This document shows, in pieces, positions 10,340-20,839 of a stretch of DNA of 64,000 nt (its first letter is position 1; each line of letters starts with the position of its first letter). The notes below the pieces were generated by a model. That model saw nothing but the letters and a program-made list of their open reading frames with translations. It did no database searches and was not told the origin of the DNA. Both the position numbers and the translations under genes were made by a program. Location of the stretch: contig NC_092801.1 in NCBI RefSeq assembly GCF_918797505.1, positions 1,488,001 to 1,552,000 on the forward strand. Reading direction: 5' to 3'. Origin of the DNA: Bemisia tabaci (lineage: Eukaryota > Arthropoda > Insecta > Hemiptera > Aleyrodidae).

Positions 10340-13300
10340 TTCAATCATTCTTGTCACGAGAGGCAAATACAGTTTTTCCAAAGAATTTCCGCGGATTTTC
10401 TTCAATCGCCAGAAATTTTGACGGAATATTTTCGCTCCTTTCATACTTCATTTTAAAAAAATGAATGTAATTAAACCCCATCCGAGATTCTGAATCGTAT
10501 CGGTTCAGGGATAACTTTCACTCAAATTGTGGTAAAAACGGGACAGAGAGTCAAAGATAATGACGTGCAGTCCTCCCTTTGCGGCGATTTTAGAGGCGCG
10601 CCAGCCAGGGAGATCGCACGGGACGGTACCCGAGTAATTTCTGAAGTGTGGCGCGCCTTCAATCCGGCTGGCAGCAACATGCTTACACCCGTGGTCGAAT
10701 AGTTGTATCACTGCGCCTGTCGTGAATTAGTTCAAATATCCTTTCCTGCACGCGTAAAGAAGCGTATTTAGGTCCGACTCCACCGTTGCAGACGTCAACT
10801 ACTGTCTTATTTTCAATCATCCTTGTCTCGAATGGAAAATATAGTTTCTTTACAGAATTACCGCGGATTTTCTGCAGTCGCCGGAAATTTTGACGCAATT
10901 TTTTTGCTCGTTTCATACCTCATTTAAAAAAAATGAATTTAATTAACCCAATCCGAGATTCTGAATCGTTACAATTCAGGGATACAATTTCACTCAAATT
11001 GTAAAAAAAAACGAGACAGAGAGTCAAGGATAATGACGTGTAGTCCTCCCTTTGCGGCAATCTTAGCGGCGCGCCAGCCAGGGAGATCGCACGGGACGGG
11101 ACCCGAGTAAGTGCTGGATTGTGGCGCGCCTCCAATCCGGCTGGCAGCAACATGCTTACACCCGTGGTCGAATAGTCGTATCACTGCGCCTGCCGTGAAT
11201 GAGTTCAAATATCCTTTCCTGCACGCGTAAAGAAGCGTATTTAGGTCCAACTGCAACGTTGCAGACGTCAACTAATTTCGTATTTTTCATCTTCTTGTCG
11301 CGAAAGGCAAATACAGTTTTTCCAAAGAATTTCCGCGGATTTTCTGCAGTCGCCGGAAATTTTGACGCAATTTTTTCGCTCGTTTAATACCTCATTAAAA
11401 AAAAATGAATTCAATGAACCCAATCCGAGATTCTGAATCGTTACAATTCAGGGATACAATTTCACTCAAATTGTAAAAAAAACGAGACAGAGAGTCAAGG
11501 ATAATGACGTGTAGTCCTCCCTTTGCGGCAATCTTAGCGGCGCGCCAGCCAGGGAGATCGCACGGGACGGGACCCGAGTAAGTGCTGGATTGTGGCGCGC
11601 CTTCAATCCGGCTGGCAGCAACATGCTTACACCCGTGGTCGAATAGTCGTATCACTGCGCCTGCCGTGAATGAGTTCAAATATCCTTTCCTGCACGCGTA
11701 AAGAAGCGTATTTAGGTCCGACTGCACCGTTGCAGACGTCAACTACTGTCTTATTTTCAATCATTCTTGGCGCGAATGAAAAATTTAGTTTCTTTACAGA
11801 ATTACCGCGGATTTTCTGCAGTCGCCGGAAATTTTGACGCAATTTTCTCGCTCGTTTAATACCTCATAAAAAAAAAATGAATTCAATGAACCCAATCCGA
11901 GATTCTGAATCGTTACAATTCAGGGATACAATTTCACTCAAATTGTAAAAAAAACGAGACGGAGAGTGAAAGATAATGACGTGCAGTCCTCCCTTTGCGG
12001 CGATTTCAGCGGCGCGCCAGCCAGGGAGATCGCACGGGACGGGACCCGAGTAATTGCTGGATTGTGGCGCGCCTCCAATCCGGCTGACAGCAACATGCTT
12101 ACACCCGTGGTCGAATAGTCGTATCACTGCGCCTGCCGTGAATGAGTTCAGATATCCTTTAATGCACGCGTAAAGAAGCGTATGTAGGTCCGACTGCACC
12201 GTTGCAGACGTCAACTACTGTCTTATTTTCAATCATTTTTGTCGCGAATGGAAAATATAGTTTCTTTACAGAATTACCGCGGATTTTCTGCAGTCGCCGG
12301 AAATTTTGACGCAATTTTTTCGCTCCTTTAATACCTCATTAAAAAAAAATGAATTCAATTAACCCAATCCGAGATTCTGAATCGTTACAATTCAGGGATA
12401 CAATTTCACTCAAATTGTAAAAAAAACGAGACGGAGAGTGAAAGATAATGACGTGCAGTCCTCCCTTTGCGGCGATTTCAGCGGCGCGCCAGCCAGGGAG
12501 ATCGCACGGGACGGGACCCGAGTAATTGCTGGATTGTGGCGCGCCTTCAATTCGGCTGGCAGCAACATGCTTACACCCGTGGTCGAATAGTCGTATCACT
12601 GCGCCTGCCGTGAATGAGTTCAAATATCCTTTCCTGCACGCGTAAAGAAGCGTATTTAGGTCCAACTGCAACGTTGCAGACGTCAACTAATTTCGTATTT
12701 TTCATCTTCTTGTCGCGAAAGGCAAATACAGTTTTTCCAAAGTATTTCCGCGGATTTTCTTCAATCGCCGAAAATTTTGACGGAATATTTTTGCTCGTTT
12801 CATACCTCATTTTAAAAAAAAAATGAATTTAATAAACCCAATCCGAGATTCTGAATCGTTACCATTCAGGGATACAATTTCACTCCAATTGTAAAAAAAA
12901 ACGAGACAGAGAGTCAAGGATAATGACGTGCAGTCCTCCCTTTGCGGCAATCTTAGCGGCGCGCCAGCCAGGGAGATCGCACGGGACGGGACCCGAGTAA
13001 GTGCTGGATTGTGGCGCGCCTTCAATCCGGCTGGCAGCAACATGCTTACACCCGTGGTCGAATAGTCGTATCACTGCGCCTGCCGTGAATGAGTTCAAAT
13101 ATCCTTTCCTGCACGCGTAAAGAAGCGTATTTAGGTCCAACTGCAACGTTGCAGACGTCAACTAATTTCGTATTTTTCATCTTCTTGTCGCGAAAGGCAA
13201 ATACAGTTTTTCCAAAGAATTTCCGCGGATTTTCTTCAATCGGCGAAAATTTTGACGGAATATTTTCGCTCGTTTCATAGATCATTACACATACATTTTA

Positions 13301-13350
13301 GCGGCTCGCCATCCAGGGAGATCGCACGGTCCGTCTTGTTGGTTCAGAGT
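10340..13350 (-). repeat. 472-bp satellite array, left (six units plus a truncated one)
   Basis: The phrase CCAGCCAGGGAGATCGCACG recurs at 10601, 11074, 11545, 12017, 12489 and 12964, and a decayed version starts at 13309. The spacing is 471-475 bp, with a final shortened step of 345 bp. Each full unit has a GC-rich core with two GGCGCGCC octamers (or near matches) about 60 bp apart, and an AT-rich spacer. The minus frame stays open for 70-118 codons in most units, but the peptide matches nothing I recognise. The same satellite in opposite orientation is at 59880-61790. Two spacer types alternate between units. Confidence 0.93.
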
Positions 13351-13359
13351 CCTTTTATA

Positions 13360-13830
13360 AAATAAAGTGAAGAAGATTATGAAATACCGCTACCGAGGCA
13401 CTCATGTTTCCAGTTTCACCCTAGGGATGCAAAAAAATTGATGGCGTTTTGACTTATTGCACACCATCGGAAAATTTGCACACGAAAAATTTTATTGCTT
13501 CATTTGAGAGAGCCTAATAAGCTGAGTTCGCAGTATTTTTCATAGTTTTTATTCTGACATGGAAAAATGGAGGAAAATAGATTTAAAAGTGAAAAAATGT
13601 GCCGCCTTGTTACGTCTTATGGCGGCAGTTTCCATTTAAATACATGTATGTTAGCAGATTAGGTTATTTTGTCATATTTTTTCCAAAAGTTGTTCAATTT
13701 CGAAACCAAGGATATCCTCGTGCTCGGTTTTCCTAGCAGTATCATTTCAAAAGCGAAATTCACAAAAGTTAAGACACCTGCGAATTCTCTACTACCGGTC
13801 CTCGTCCATGGAGACGAAGACGCGTTGACG
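13360..13830. other. No gene seen
   Basis: Spacer between the satellite array and a pile of short repeats. No supported feature. Confidence 0.4.
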
Positions 13831-13834
13831 TCAG

Positions 13835-14300
13835 CGCCTTGATGCAACTATTCGTGCTCGATGGATGTCCGTACTGCATATGCAAAAAATTGAAGGCGTA
13901 TTGACTTCCTGCAGCAGTCCCTTTCGATTGACACGAAGATGCGTCGATGTCAGCGCCTTGATGCACGATGCACCAATTCGTGCTCGGCGGATGTCCGTAC
14001 TGCATATCGACGGTGAAACTACCAAACCACGTATCTCGTTTGCGGTATCTAAAAATCTACGCTCACATTTTATGTTTTTGAAGTAGACCAAATCAATATC
14101 ATTCCTTGAAATTTTCACGGAATTTTCTCCGCACAAAGAGGAAAAATCACAGAAATTTTCAAGACTGGATGTTAAGTAGTTTTTCATTTAAAAAATAAAG
14201 TATGACAGGAAGTCTGCGACGTCGCAAACCGAGATACGTGGTTTGGTAGTTTCACCGTCGATATGCAAAGAATTGAAGGCGTTTTGACTTACCGCATTGT
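13835..14300. repeat. Short duplicated repeat interrupted by a MITE
   Basis: A unit ending GTACTGCATATGCAAA and continuing to a TTGAAGGCGTxTTGACTT phrase is present at about 13840-13906. It occurs again at about 13968-14006 and continues at 14262-14290. The second unit is split by the MITE at 14007-14261; the first is the uninterrupted form. Related wording appears near 24380-24440 and 43830-43875. Confidence 0.7.
14007..14261. mobile_element. MITE family A, TA target duplication
   Basis: The element is 255 bp, with inverted ends starting TCGACGGTGAAACTACCAAA and extending about 40 bp. TA flanks both sides. The neighbouring repeat unit at 13871-13890 gives the empty site GCATATGC, which becomes GCATA-element-TATGC here. 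The TA duplication is therefore shown directly. No ORF, so non-autonomous. Other copies are at 43434, 53032 and, decayed, at 4858 and 43207. Confidence 0.92.
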
Positions 14301-15025
14301 GGACAGGGCTCATGAGTGAAAGCGCCCCGACGACGAGCTTGTCACCGTTATATACGTCTCGATCATCGCTGCTGACGTCACTGGCACTTTAAAATACCCA
14401 TTCATTCTTATGGCCCGGGCACTAACGAGCACACCCCATCTTTCCACCTCCACATAGTTCCATTTAGCATAGATACGTCCAAAAGATGAGACGTCAGGCT
14501 GTTTTTGTGCTGGAAGTCTTTCAAGCGCGCTGCTTTTGAAGAAGGAAACTGTTAGGCGCGTCGTTTTATGTAGAGGCGCAAATATAGCAAAATATTAAAT
14601 TTTGGGGGAGGCTAAGAAGTTTCTGCATTTTGGAGTTGTGAATACAAAGATTTATTCATCAAAAATAATACCCATCAATTCGATGCTAAAACGAAGCTAT
14701 GACTTTTGAGTGATTTTGTCGCTTCGCTGTACGTGTGAAAGAAGAGCTTTCATCGGATAAATTACTCAAGGCGCGAGGGGTTGCAGGTTATCGATCAATG
14801 AGTATTGGTCCATATGTCAGGAATTTACGGTTCAAGTGCTGATTTCAATATAAAATGTCTCGAGAAACACGATGGTGCCACTGGCTTTTTCTGAAACGAG
14901 CCCCAAAACTCAAAAAAATCCCTTGACACTGAGGCCGTAATGGAGGTGGTGCGGTGCCCCTACCACACGCTACCCTGAGAGTCGACCTCTACATCAATTC
15001 AAACTCTCCATGCAAAGATAGATAC
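14300..15025. other. No gene seen
   Basis: Mixed spacer without a credible ORF or inverted repeat. Confidence 0.4.
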
Positions 15026-15029
15026 AATT

Positions 15030-15146
15030 GGACTAACTTTTGCAATTTTGAACTAAAAATTCTAGCCCGGTTTAAAAACGACGTTTGTGCCATTTCTTTC
15101 CCTATCCACATGAGTGTTTTTCCAGAAGAGCCAGCAAATGCAGTCC
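15030..15146. mobile_element. MITE family B, copy 1 (AATT flanks)
   Basis: A 117-bp element with ends GGACTxxxTTTTGCAA and its complement, bounded by AATT on both sides (15026-15029 and 15147-15150). The four-base flanks match those of other family members, which supports a 4-bp target duplication. Confidence 0.75.
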
Positions 15147-15179
15147 AATTGACGAGCGGGAATTGACCAATGTTGATGT

Positions 15180-15315
15180 GGATTACATTTTGCGTAAGGA
15201 ACCACTATTTCTGGCTCATTTTAGAAACAACATATATGTCATTGATTTCCATATGCAGATACGTGGTTTTATGGAAGAGCCAGAGATAGTGGCTCCTCAG
15301 TGCAAAATGTAATCC
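15180..15315. mobile_element. MITE family B, copy 2
   Basis: A 136-bp element with ends GGATTACATTTTGC and GCAAAATGTAATCC, very similar inside to the copy at 16163-16299. The flanking four bases are not an exact duplication here, so they have mutated or one end has changed. Confidence 0.75.
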
Positions 15316-15338
15316 AAGTGTAGTTACGTTCTTTCCTG

Positions 15339-15604
15339 CGGCCTGATTATTGAAATTGATAGACAAAGCTATAGACAAAGAAGACATAGGGAGAATTGAG
15401 CGATCCTATTGGTTGAAACGGGTGGTTCCTATAGACAAAGGGAGAAAATGATAGACTAACTGTCGGGTCTCTCGTGGGTTGCCGTTAGTTAGTCGATTAC
15501 CTACCTCCTTCCTTTGTCCATTGCAACCACCCGCTTCCACCAATAGAATCTCTCCATATCTCCTTTGTCTATAGCTTTGTCTATCAATTTCAATAATCGG
15601 CCCG
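15339..15604. mobile_element. MITE family C, copy 1
   Basis: An element of about 266 bp with long inverted ends TATTGAAATTGATAGACAAA and complement. It matches 16884-17155 and 26223-26493, with half copies at 22137-22235 and 47466-47580. It is non-coding and directly abuts the family D element to its right. Confidence 0.85.
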
Positions 15605-15908
15605 CAGTGGCGAGGCGTGAATGATCGATTATCGATATTTCCCCATTTGAAGCTATGGTAAAGAATCGATTACAGGTGTTCGCTACGAACACTCTTCATA
15701 TCGATCCTTTTCCATAGGTTTAAAGGGCAGATCAATCGGACTGTATTTTGCAATTTGGAACTATAAATTCTGGCTCTTCTGGAGAAACACTTGTGTGCAT
15801 AAGGAAACCAATGGCACATACGTTGTTTTTCAACCGGGCTAGAATTTATAGTTCCAAATTGCAAAATGCAGTCCAATCGATGTATCGCAAAGTACGCCAC
15901 GCCAATGG
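15605..15908. mobile_element. MITE family D, copy 1, interrupted
   Basis: Inverted ends GTGGCGAGGCGTGAATGATC and GCACGCCACGCCAC-like are separated by a body matching 23268-23434. A family B element (15738-15874) sits inside it. The uninterrupted copy at 23268-23434 provides the empty site. Confidence 0.8.
15738..15874. mobile_element. MITE family B, copy 3, inserted in family D
   Basis: A 137-bp element with ends GGACTGTATTTTGCAATTTG and complement. AATC lies on both sides (15734-15737, 15875-15878). The empty family D copy near 23400 reads GATCAATCGATATATCG with a single AATC, so the 4-bp target duplication is demonstrated within this window. Confidence 0.9.
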
Positions 15909-16162
15909 TTCTCTCGTCTGAAAAACAACGAAATATCCAATTGACCATACCGGATGCGCGTTCATAGAACTCTGGCAGGGAACAATAGGTCCGGGAAAAT
16001 AGAAGAAAAAAAAATAGTACAACGCAATAAATCTTAATGCCAACAACACTCACGAAGCGGAAACACGTAAAATATGACCATCAACGGGATTAGGAGCCTC
16101 AGTCCATGAAGGAGGAGTTTCGTCGCTTTGGAAAAGGATGCGATACACTCGATCTATCAATT

Positions 16163-16299
16163 GGATTACATTTTGCGATAAGGAACCACTATTTGTGGCC
16201 CATTTTAGAAACAACATACACGCCATTGGTTTCCCTATGCAGATACGTGCTTTTATGGGAGAGCCAAAGATAGTGGTTCCTTTTTGCAAAATGTAATCC
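16163..16299. mobile_element. MITE family B, copy 4 (AATT duplication)
   Basis: A 137-bp element bounded by AATT on both sides, with ends GGATTACATTTTGC and GCAAAATGTAATCC. It has the same length as the copy at 15738-15874, confirming a compact non-coding family. Confidence 0.88.
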
Positions 16300-16303
16300 A
16301 ATT

Positions 16304-16883
16304 CATAATATCTCGAATTGAAAAAATGTCTGCTGATTTTCCGCGTATCATATCGCGTTGTAGTTTGTCAGGTATTTGCACAAAAAATTTGACCCAAAAC
16401 TTTAAGAAGCATTTTAAAATAGTTTTTTCACGCACCGCATGGATTTCAAAAATCGGAAGGCAAATTATGTACAATTTATTTACTCTGGACGTACTGTTAA
16501 ACTATTTAAAAATGCTTCTCGGTCAAATTTTATGATAACTGTCCGCCTTGACACTCCTGAAGAACAGTCGACGTGCATTTCCTGAATACCTAAATAAAAC
16601 TTTTGTTGTTTTTTTACTATTTATTTTGTCGTCTTGTAATATAGGGCAAACAGATTTTTTTTTTCTTTTTCTTTCTTTATCGCCAAATTACTTATCAAAT
16701 GTTTTCATTCTTTTTTTACAGACGACCACCACGTTCTTTCTCTCTCCGCTGTTTAAGGATTTTACGGTCGTCAACGGCTGTGTACTCTGGTGAGTGGTTT
16801 TTATTGCTCTTCCTTTCCTCCTTAAAGTGATTCCTCCCAGGTTGTAAACAAACATCGATACGTAGATGTTTGTTTATGACCTG
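16304..16883. other. No gene seen
   Basis: T-rich spacer with short ORFs lacking motifs. The stretch near 16715-16722 (TTTTTTTACAG) resembles a splice acceptor, but no open frame follows. Confidence 0.35.
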
Positions 16884-17155
16884 CGGGCCGATTATTGAAA
16901 CTGATAGACAAAGCTATAGACAAAGAAGACATAAGGAGTATAGAGCGATCCTATTGGTTGGCATGATTGGCTTTTATAGACTAAGGAAGAAAATGATGGA
17001 CTAACTGTCAGGTTTCTCGTGAATTGCCGTCAGTTAGTCCATTACCTACCTGCTATGTCCATCGCCACCATCCGCCTCCACCAATAGGATCCCTCCAAAT
17101 CCCTTTTGTCGTCTTTGTCCATAGCTTTGTCTATCAGTTTCAATAATCGCCCCGC
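16884..17155. mobile_element. MITE family C, copy 2
   Basis: An element of about 272 bp in the same orientation as the copy at 15339, with ends CGGGCCGATTATTGAAACTG and complement. The internal phrase CTATTGGTTG and the AGTTAGTCxATTACCTACCT stretch are shared with the other copies. Confidence 0.85.
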
Positions 17156-17221
17156 TGGGAGGAATCACCTTAACGGAGCCGCGAAACGGCGAATCACTAG
17201 ATTGGTAGAAACTGTGAATGG

Positions 17222-17390
17222 CAGTGGCGTGGCATGCTTCGCGATTTATTGATTGATCTGCCATTTAAACTCATGCAGTAGGATCGATAAACAGGGTCTT
17301 CGCAACGAACACCTTAATAATCGATTCTTTACCCTAGCTTCAAATGGGAAAATATCGATAATCGATCATTTACGCCTCGATACCGGTGAA
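17222..17390. mobile_element. MITE family D, copy 2
   Basis: It runs from GTGGCGTGGCATGCTTCGCG to TAATCGATCATTTACGCCTC with the shared GTTCGCAACGAACACCTTA centre. It is an old copy with several mismatches between its arms. Confidence 0.7.
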
Positions 17391-17614
17391 TGGATCTGTT
17401 GCGCGCAAGAGATGCAGCCAAATAAATACACTAGTTTTAGGTAAAATCGCCCGAAAATCACGTTGGGCACGTCAAAGAAGTCCGGAAACCACTCCTTTCA
17501 GTGTGCAATCTGCGTAGTTTGTAACACGCTTTTTCAAGTTGATCTCGCCCGTCCCTCTTGCCAAATGCAATCCAAGTAATGTTACAGTAATTATTTCTAC
17601 GTGCAGTTTGACGT

Positions 17615-17668
17615 AAATTCCTTCCCAGCCAAACAACCGTCAACGGTTGTTTGGCTGGGAAGGAATTT
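17615..17668. repeat. Perfect 54-bp palindrome
   Basis: Two 26-base arms (17615-17640 and 17643-17668) are exactly complementary around a 2-base centre. The arm starts AAATTCCTTCCCAGCC. Such an unspaced hairpin is unstable in vivo, so it may be very recent or a snap-back assembly artefact. Confidence 0.9.
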
Positions 17669-17699
17669 AAGTTGAACGACAAGGGAAAAAAACCAATTC

Positions 17700-18490
17700 C
17701 TATTCAAAGCCCAGATACACCTGCGAAGTACAAGCGTCGGTCAACAGTGAAACATCAATACGGTAAGAGGTACACGATTTTCTTAACGCATTCGACGCGG
17801 AGAGATTAGGCGGTCAGTCAGTTCACCACAGTTTGTTCGTGTTCAACGTCGTTGAGCATTTGCGTCGCGGCCTTTGCATCACTGATCGAACTAAAGGGGA
17901 AGAAACCAAGGGTGTCGCTACCGCGGTGGATGACGTCAAAACCCCGACTTTTCAAAGGGCAATATCTCGGTTAATATTGAACGGAGAAAGTTGCGGTTTG
18001 GACGGATCTTATTATTTTTAGCTAATGTAGGTACAAGAACCAATCATTGAAACTCGATTTTGTGACCAGCGCAACTGACCCATTCTGCAACCGCACGTGA
18101 AAAGAAAAAGAATGATGCAGAAATTGATACTCTAGCAATCTTTTGGCCTGCTTAACAAAACTGCAAACTTAACATCTGTTTGCCTTGTGTGTAGTGAAAT
18201 AGACCTTTTGACCAGCCGGAGGTTAATGACTTCATTAATGAGCAATCAAACATATTTCAAACTCCAACGTGTTGCCTCCGCCGAGGAATAGTATTCAATT
18301 TAATGATTGCCTCAACACAAATGCATAATTATTTGCGGTGCAGGTCTAAACCATACTTATATGTATTAACAAATCCTCTTATTAATTGAATCGTAAAGCT
18401 ACTGACAAATCCTCTTCTGCATTGAATCATACAACTTCCCGTGAGAATGTAAGATTTTTTTTTGTTTTATTTTTTTGTTTTTTTTTTGTT
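17700..18490. other. Spacer upstream of the orphan gene
   Basis: No credible ORF. A long pyrimidine-rich tract at 18450-18490 precedes the open reading frame and ends in TTTTTTTGTTATAG, a plausible splice acceptor. Confidence 0.35.
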
Positions 18491-18592
18491 ATAGAAATCA
18501 CAAAAGGCCTTGATAAGCACTTACGCACCCCACGAGAACTTTTAATTTCTTTCCTGTGAGAAAGATTGATGTTCTTATAGTTACTTACTGAA

Positions 18593-19348
18593 ATGATGCA
18601 CTCGCTTAGTAACAGAGATAGACAGCTATTACAGGAGGTCAATGATCCACTTGGAGACATAGAGAACCCATGTTCCAGAACAAAAGGAATAATGCTAGAG
18701 TTGAAGTACTTTGAGCCTATGAATGTTCTCTCCACCATTCAAACGACTTCGTTCCCTGATCGCATGTGGCGTGTAGCTGATCTTAAGGATTATATAACGC
18801 TGCTCACCCGCGAAACTTATGAGAAACTTGGCCCAGAAGAATATGACCAATTGTCTCATCTTAAATCTTGTTATAGACATGATCGAACTTATTACGCAAA
18901 CTCTGATTCTCCCTCCTTATGGCGTTTACGCTCAATGTTCCCACATTTCGCTTTAACCGAAAAGATGATATCAATCAAACCAAAAATCGATTCGGTGAAC
19001 AGTTACCCTAAGCTTCACGCAGCTTTTTATCTCCCTGAATTCGGAGGGCTAATTCCGAGTCAGAAATGGTTGAAAAAGGAGTCAAGAGAGGCCTTGATCC
19101 TCATCCACTTTTTTGCTACAGAAAGGTTGAAGGACCTACCGCTTCCTCCCCACATCCGTCACCTTTTGATCAAAAAACATCTCGAGAGTAGCTTTCTGTC
19201 GGATGATCGGAGAATGCATCAACTTGAGAGTCTCGGCCTCATTTGGGGTGGCGGGAATTTAAAACCCGAGACACAATGTGCTCTCAATGAAATTAATCAG
19301 CGTGAGCCAACTTTTTCCTTACATGTGAATTTCAATGCTTTCATTTGA
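18593..19348 (+). CDS. Orphan protein, 251 residues
   Basis: I do not recognise the family. The frame is open for 251 codons in AT-rich DNA, which is unlikely by chance, and its composition is protein-like (charged, W-containing, no low complexity). An in-frame TAG lies five codons upstream of the ATG and is the end of TTCTTATAG, a possible splice acceptor, so this may be a terminal exon. Residues 182-185 are LPLP, followed by PHIRHLLIKKHL. This loosely recalls the C-terminal half of a SOCS box (the Cullin-5 contact), but the first half is not recognisable. No signal peptide or membrane segment is seen. It has no duplicated copy in this window. A secreted or structural role cannot be judged. 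Confidence 0.6.
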   Translation: MMHSLSNRDRQLLQEVNDPLGDIENPCSRTKGIMLELKYFEPMNVLSTIQTTSFPDRMWRVADLKDYITLLTRETYEKLGPEEYDQLSHLKSCYRHDRTYYANSDSPSLWRLRSMFPHFALTEKMISIKPKIDSVNSYPKLHAAFYLPEFGGLIPSQKWLKKESREALILIHFFATERLKDLPLPPHIRHLLIKKHLESSFLSDDRRMHQLESLGLIWGGGNLKPETQCALNEINQREPTFSLHVNFNAFI

Positions 19349-19479
19349 AATGTTTTGATTTTTGGAGCTGAATACTTGTCATTCTGAACCATCATATTTC
19401 AGTATTTTGGCTCTTCAATGGGATTTCATTCGTTTATGTAACTCAAAACTTATGTTTATTTTCTTAATTTTCAAGTACC

Positions 19480-20800
19480 CCTCTTTCGTCATCCAGAAGT
19501 GGAACGCCCTCTATGTATTGTAATTGCTTAACTTTTCTTTTTTTTTTTGTATCTGAAAGTTTCGGACCGAAACGAAGTTTTTACGGTTCGTCAATGTTCT
19601 GTATATTTTAATTAAACTTCGTTCTATTTTAAATGAGTGTAAACTATCATTCTTGTTTACGTTAATTTGAACCTCTATGTTTCTGTGACTTATCTTTCGT
19701 ATCTGCAACAAATTCTTTAAGATTCATCAATGCTCAAAAGTTATGTTTTCACTCTCTTACATCTTAATTTAGTGTACACTCTCCGTCTGGTTCATGTAAT
19801 CTCAAACCCCAATAATTCTGTGTTCTCATTTTTCAATAGCATTCTCCAGTATTTGAAATGGAACACCGACGGTATTTCCTCACTCAAAGTTGTAATTGCT
19901 TACCTAGATTTCTCATTGTTATGTATCTGGAACGGAAGCCTTCACGATGTATCAATTTTCTTGCGCCCTTTTCCATCTCAAATAAGTACAAATTATTTTC
20001 ATTTTTCAATGTAATTTTAAAGTCTAATGATTCTATTTCAGTCATAGTATTTCAGTAATACCTACTCCTCAGTGTCTGAAATGGAACACTGACAGTTTTC
20101 GATTTCGTAATTACTAGCACGGAGAAAGAAAGTTCGTGCGTGGGACCCGGAGTTGAGGTCATACGGATCTCTGAAGTTTTCGGACCACGTATCTAAAAAC
20201 TTGAGTTCCAGCTGCCGAAGTTCGGGTCAGACATCTGAAGTACTTCGAAATATACCGAAGGGTTCGGGTCACACATCTGAAGTACTCCGATACATACCGA
20301 AGTGCCTCGATGTCTGACCCGAACTTTGGCAGCTCGACCTCAGGTTTTCGGATGCGTGATCAGAAAACTTCAGAGAATCATATGACCTCAACTTCGGGTC
20401 CGATGCACGGAGTTTTTTCATCCGTGTCTAAAGCTGTCTCGTTCTCTTGTATCTGAAATGAAGTCTCTCCGATTTGGCAGTTTTCTATTAATGTTAGAAT
20501 CACACTTAATTTGCTTAGTCCGACATCAGCATACAATTTTCTATGCCCGTTTTCTAATTTTCTATAAATATTTCCTTTCATTCAATTTCAGTCCATAAAG
20601 ATTGTACGTCCTAATTTTTTAATTATCTGGAATGAAACACCGCCAATGGCTCAATGTTGTTATTGCTCAGCAGTCTCATTTTCTTGTAGATTTCTGGAGT
20701 TAAGTTTTTATGACTGTTCAATTCTGTATCGTCCTAAGTGTACTCTCTTCTATCTTAATTAATATAAAGTACCTTTTTTGTGATGAACGGGAGTCCTTGA
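19480..20800. repeat. Diverged tandem repeats downstream of the orphan gene
   Basis: A phrase of the form GTATCTGAAATGGAACACxGAC, followed by GTAATTGCTTACC, recurs near 19495, 19850, 20070, 20450 and 20625 with irregular spacing and much divergence. It is interrupted by the fold-back element at 20118-20426. It may be an old tandem array or duplicated 3' UTR material. No coding frame is shared. Confidence 0.45.
20118..20426. mobile_element. Palindromic MITE, 309 bp
   Basis: The left half, containing GGAGTTGAGGTCAT, GAAGTTTTC and AAGTTCGGGTCAGACATC, is mirrored by the right half. The ends are CACGGA and TCCGTG. The whole element can form a long hairpin. A target duplication is not clear. Confidence 0.8.
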
Positions 20801-20839
20801 TTTTGAAGATTTACAGAAACTAAAATATTCAGTACATGT

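Noticed and set aside
10340..13350. CRISPR-like array
   Set aside because: Units are 472 bp with no short repeat and unique spacer structure; this is a eukaryotic satellite.
10340..13350. 5S or other rRNA repeat
   Set aside because: The period and GC-rich core suggested it, but no recognisable 5S internal control region or rRNA sequence is present.
15670..16053. 127-codon minus frame
   Set aside because: It runs through two nested MITEs, so it is chance.
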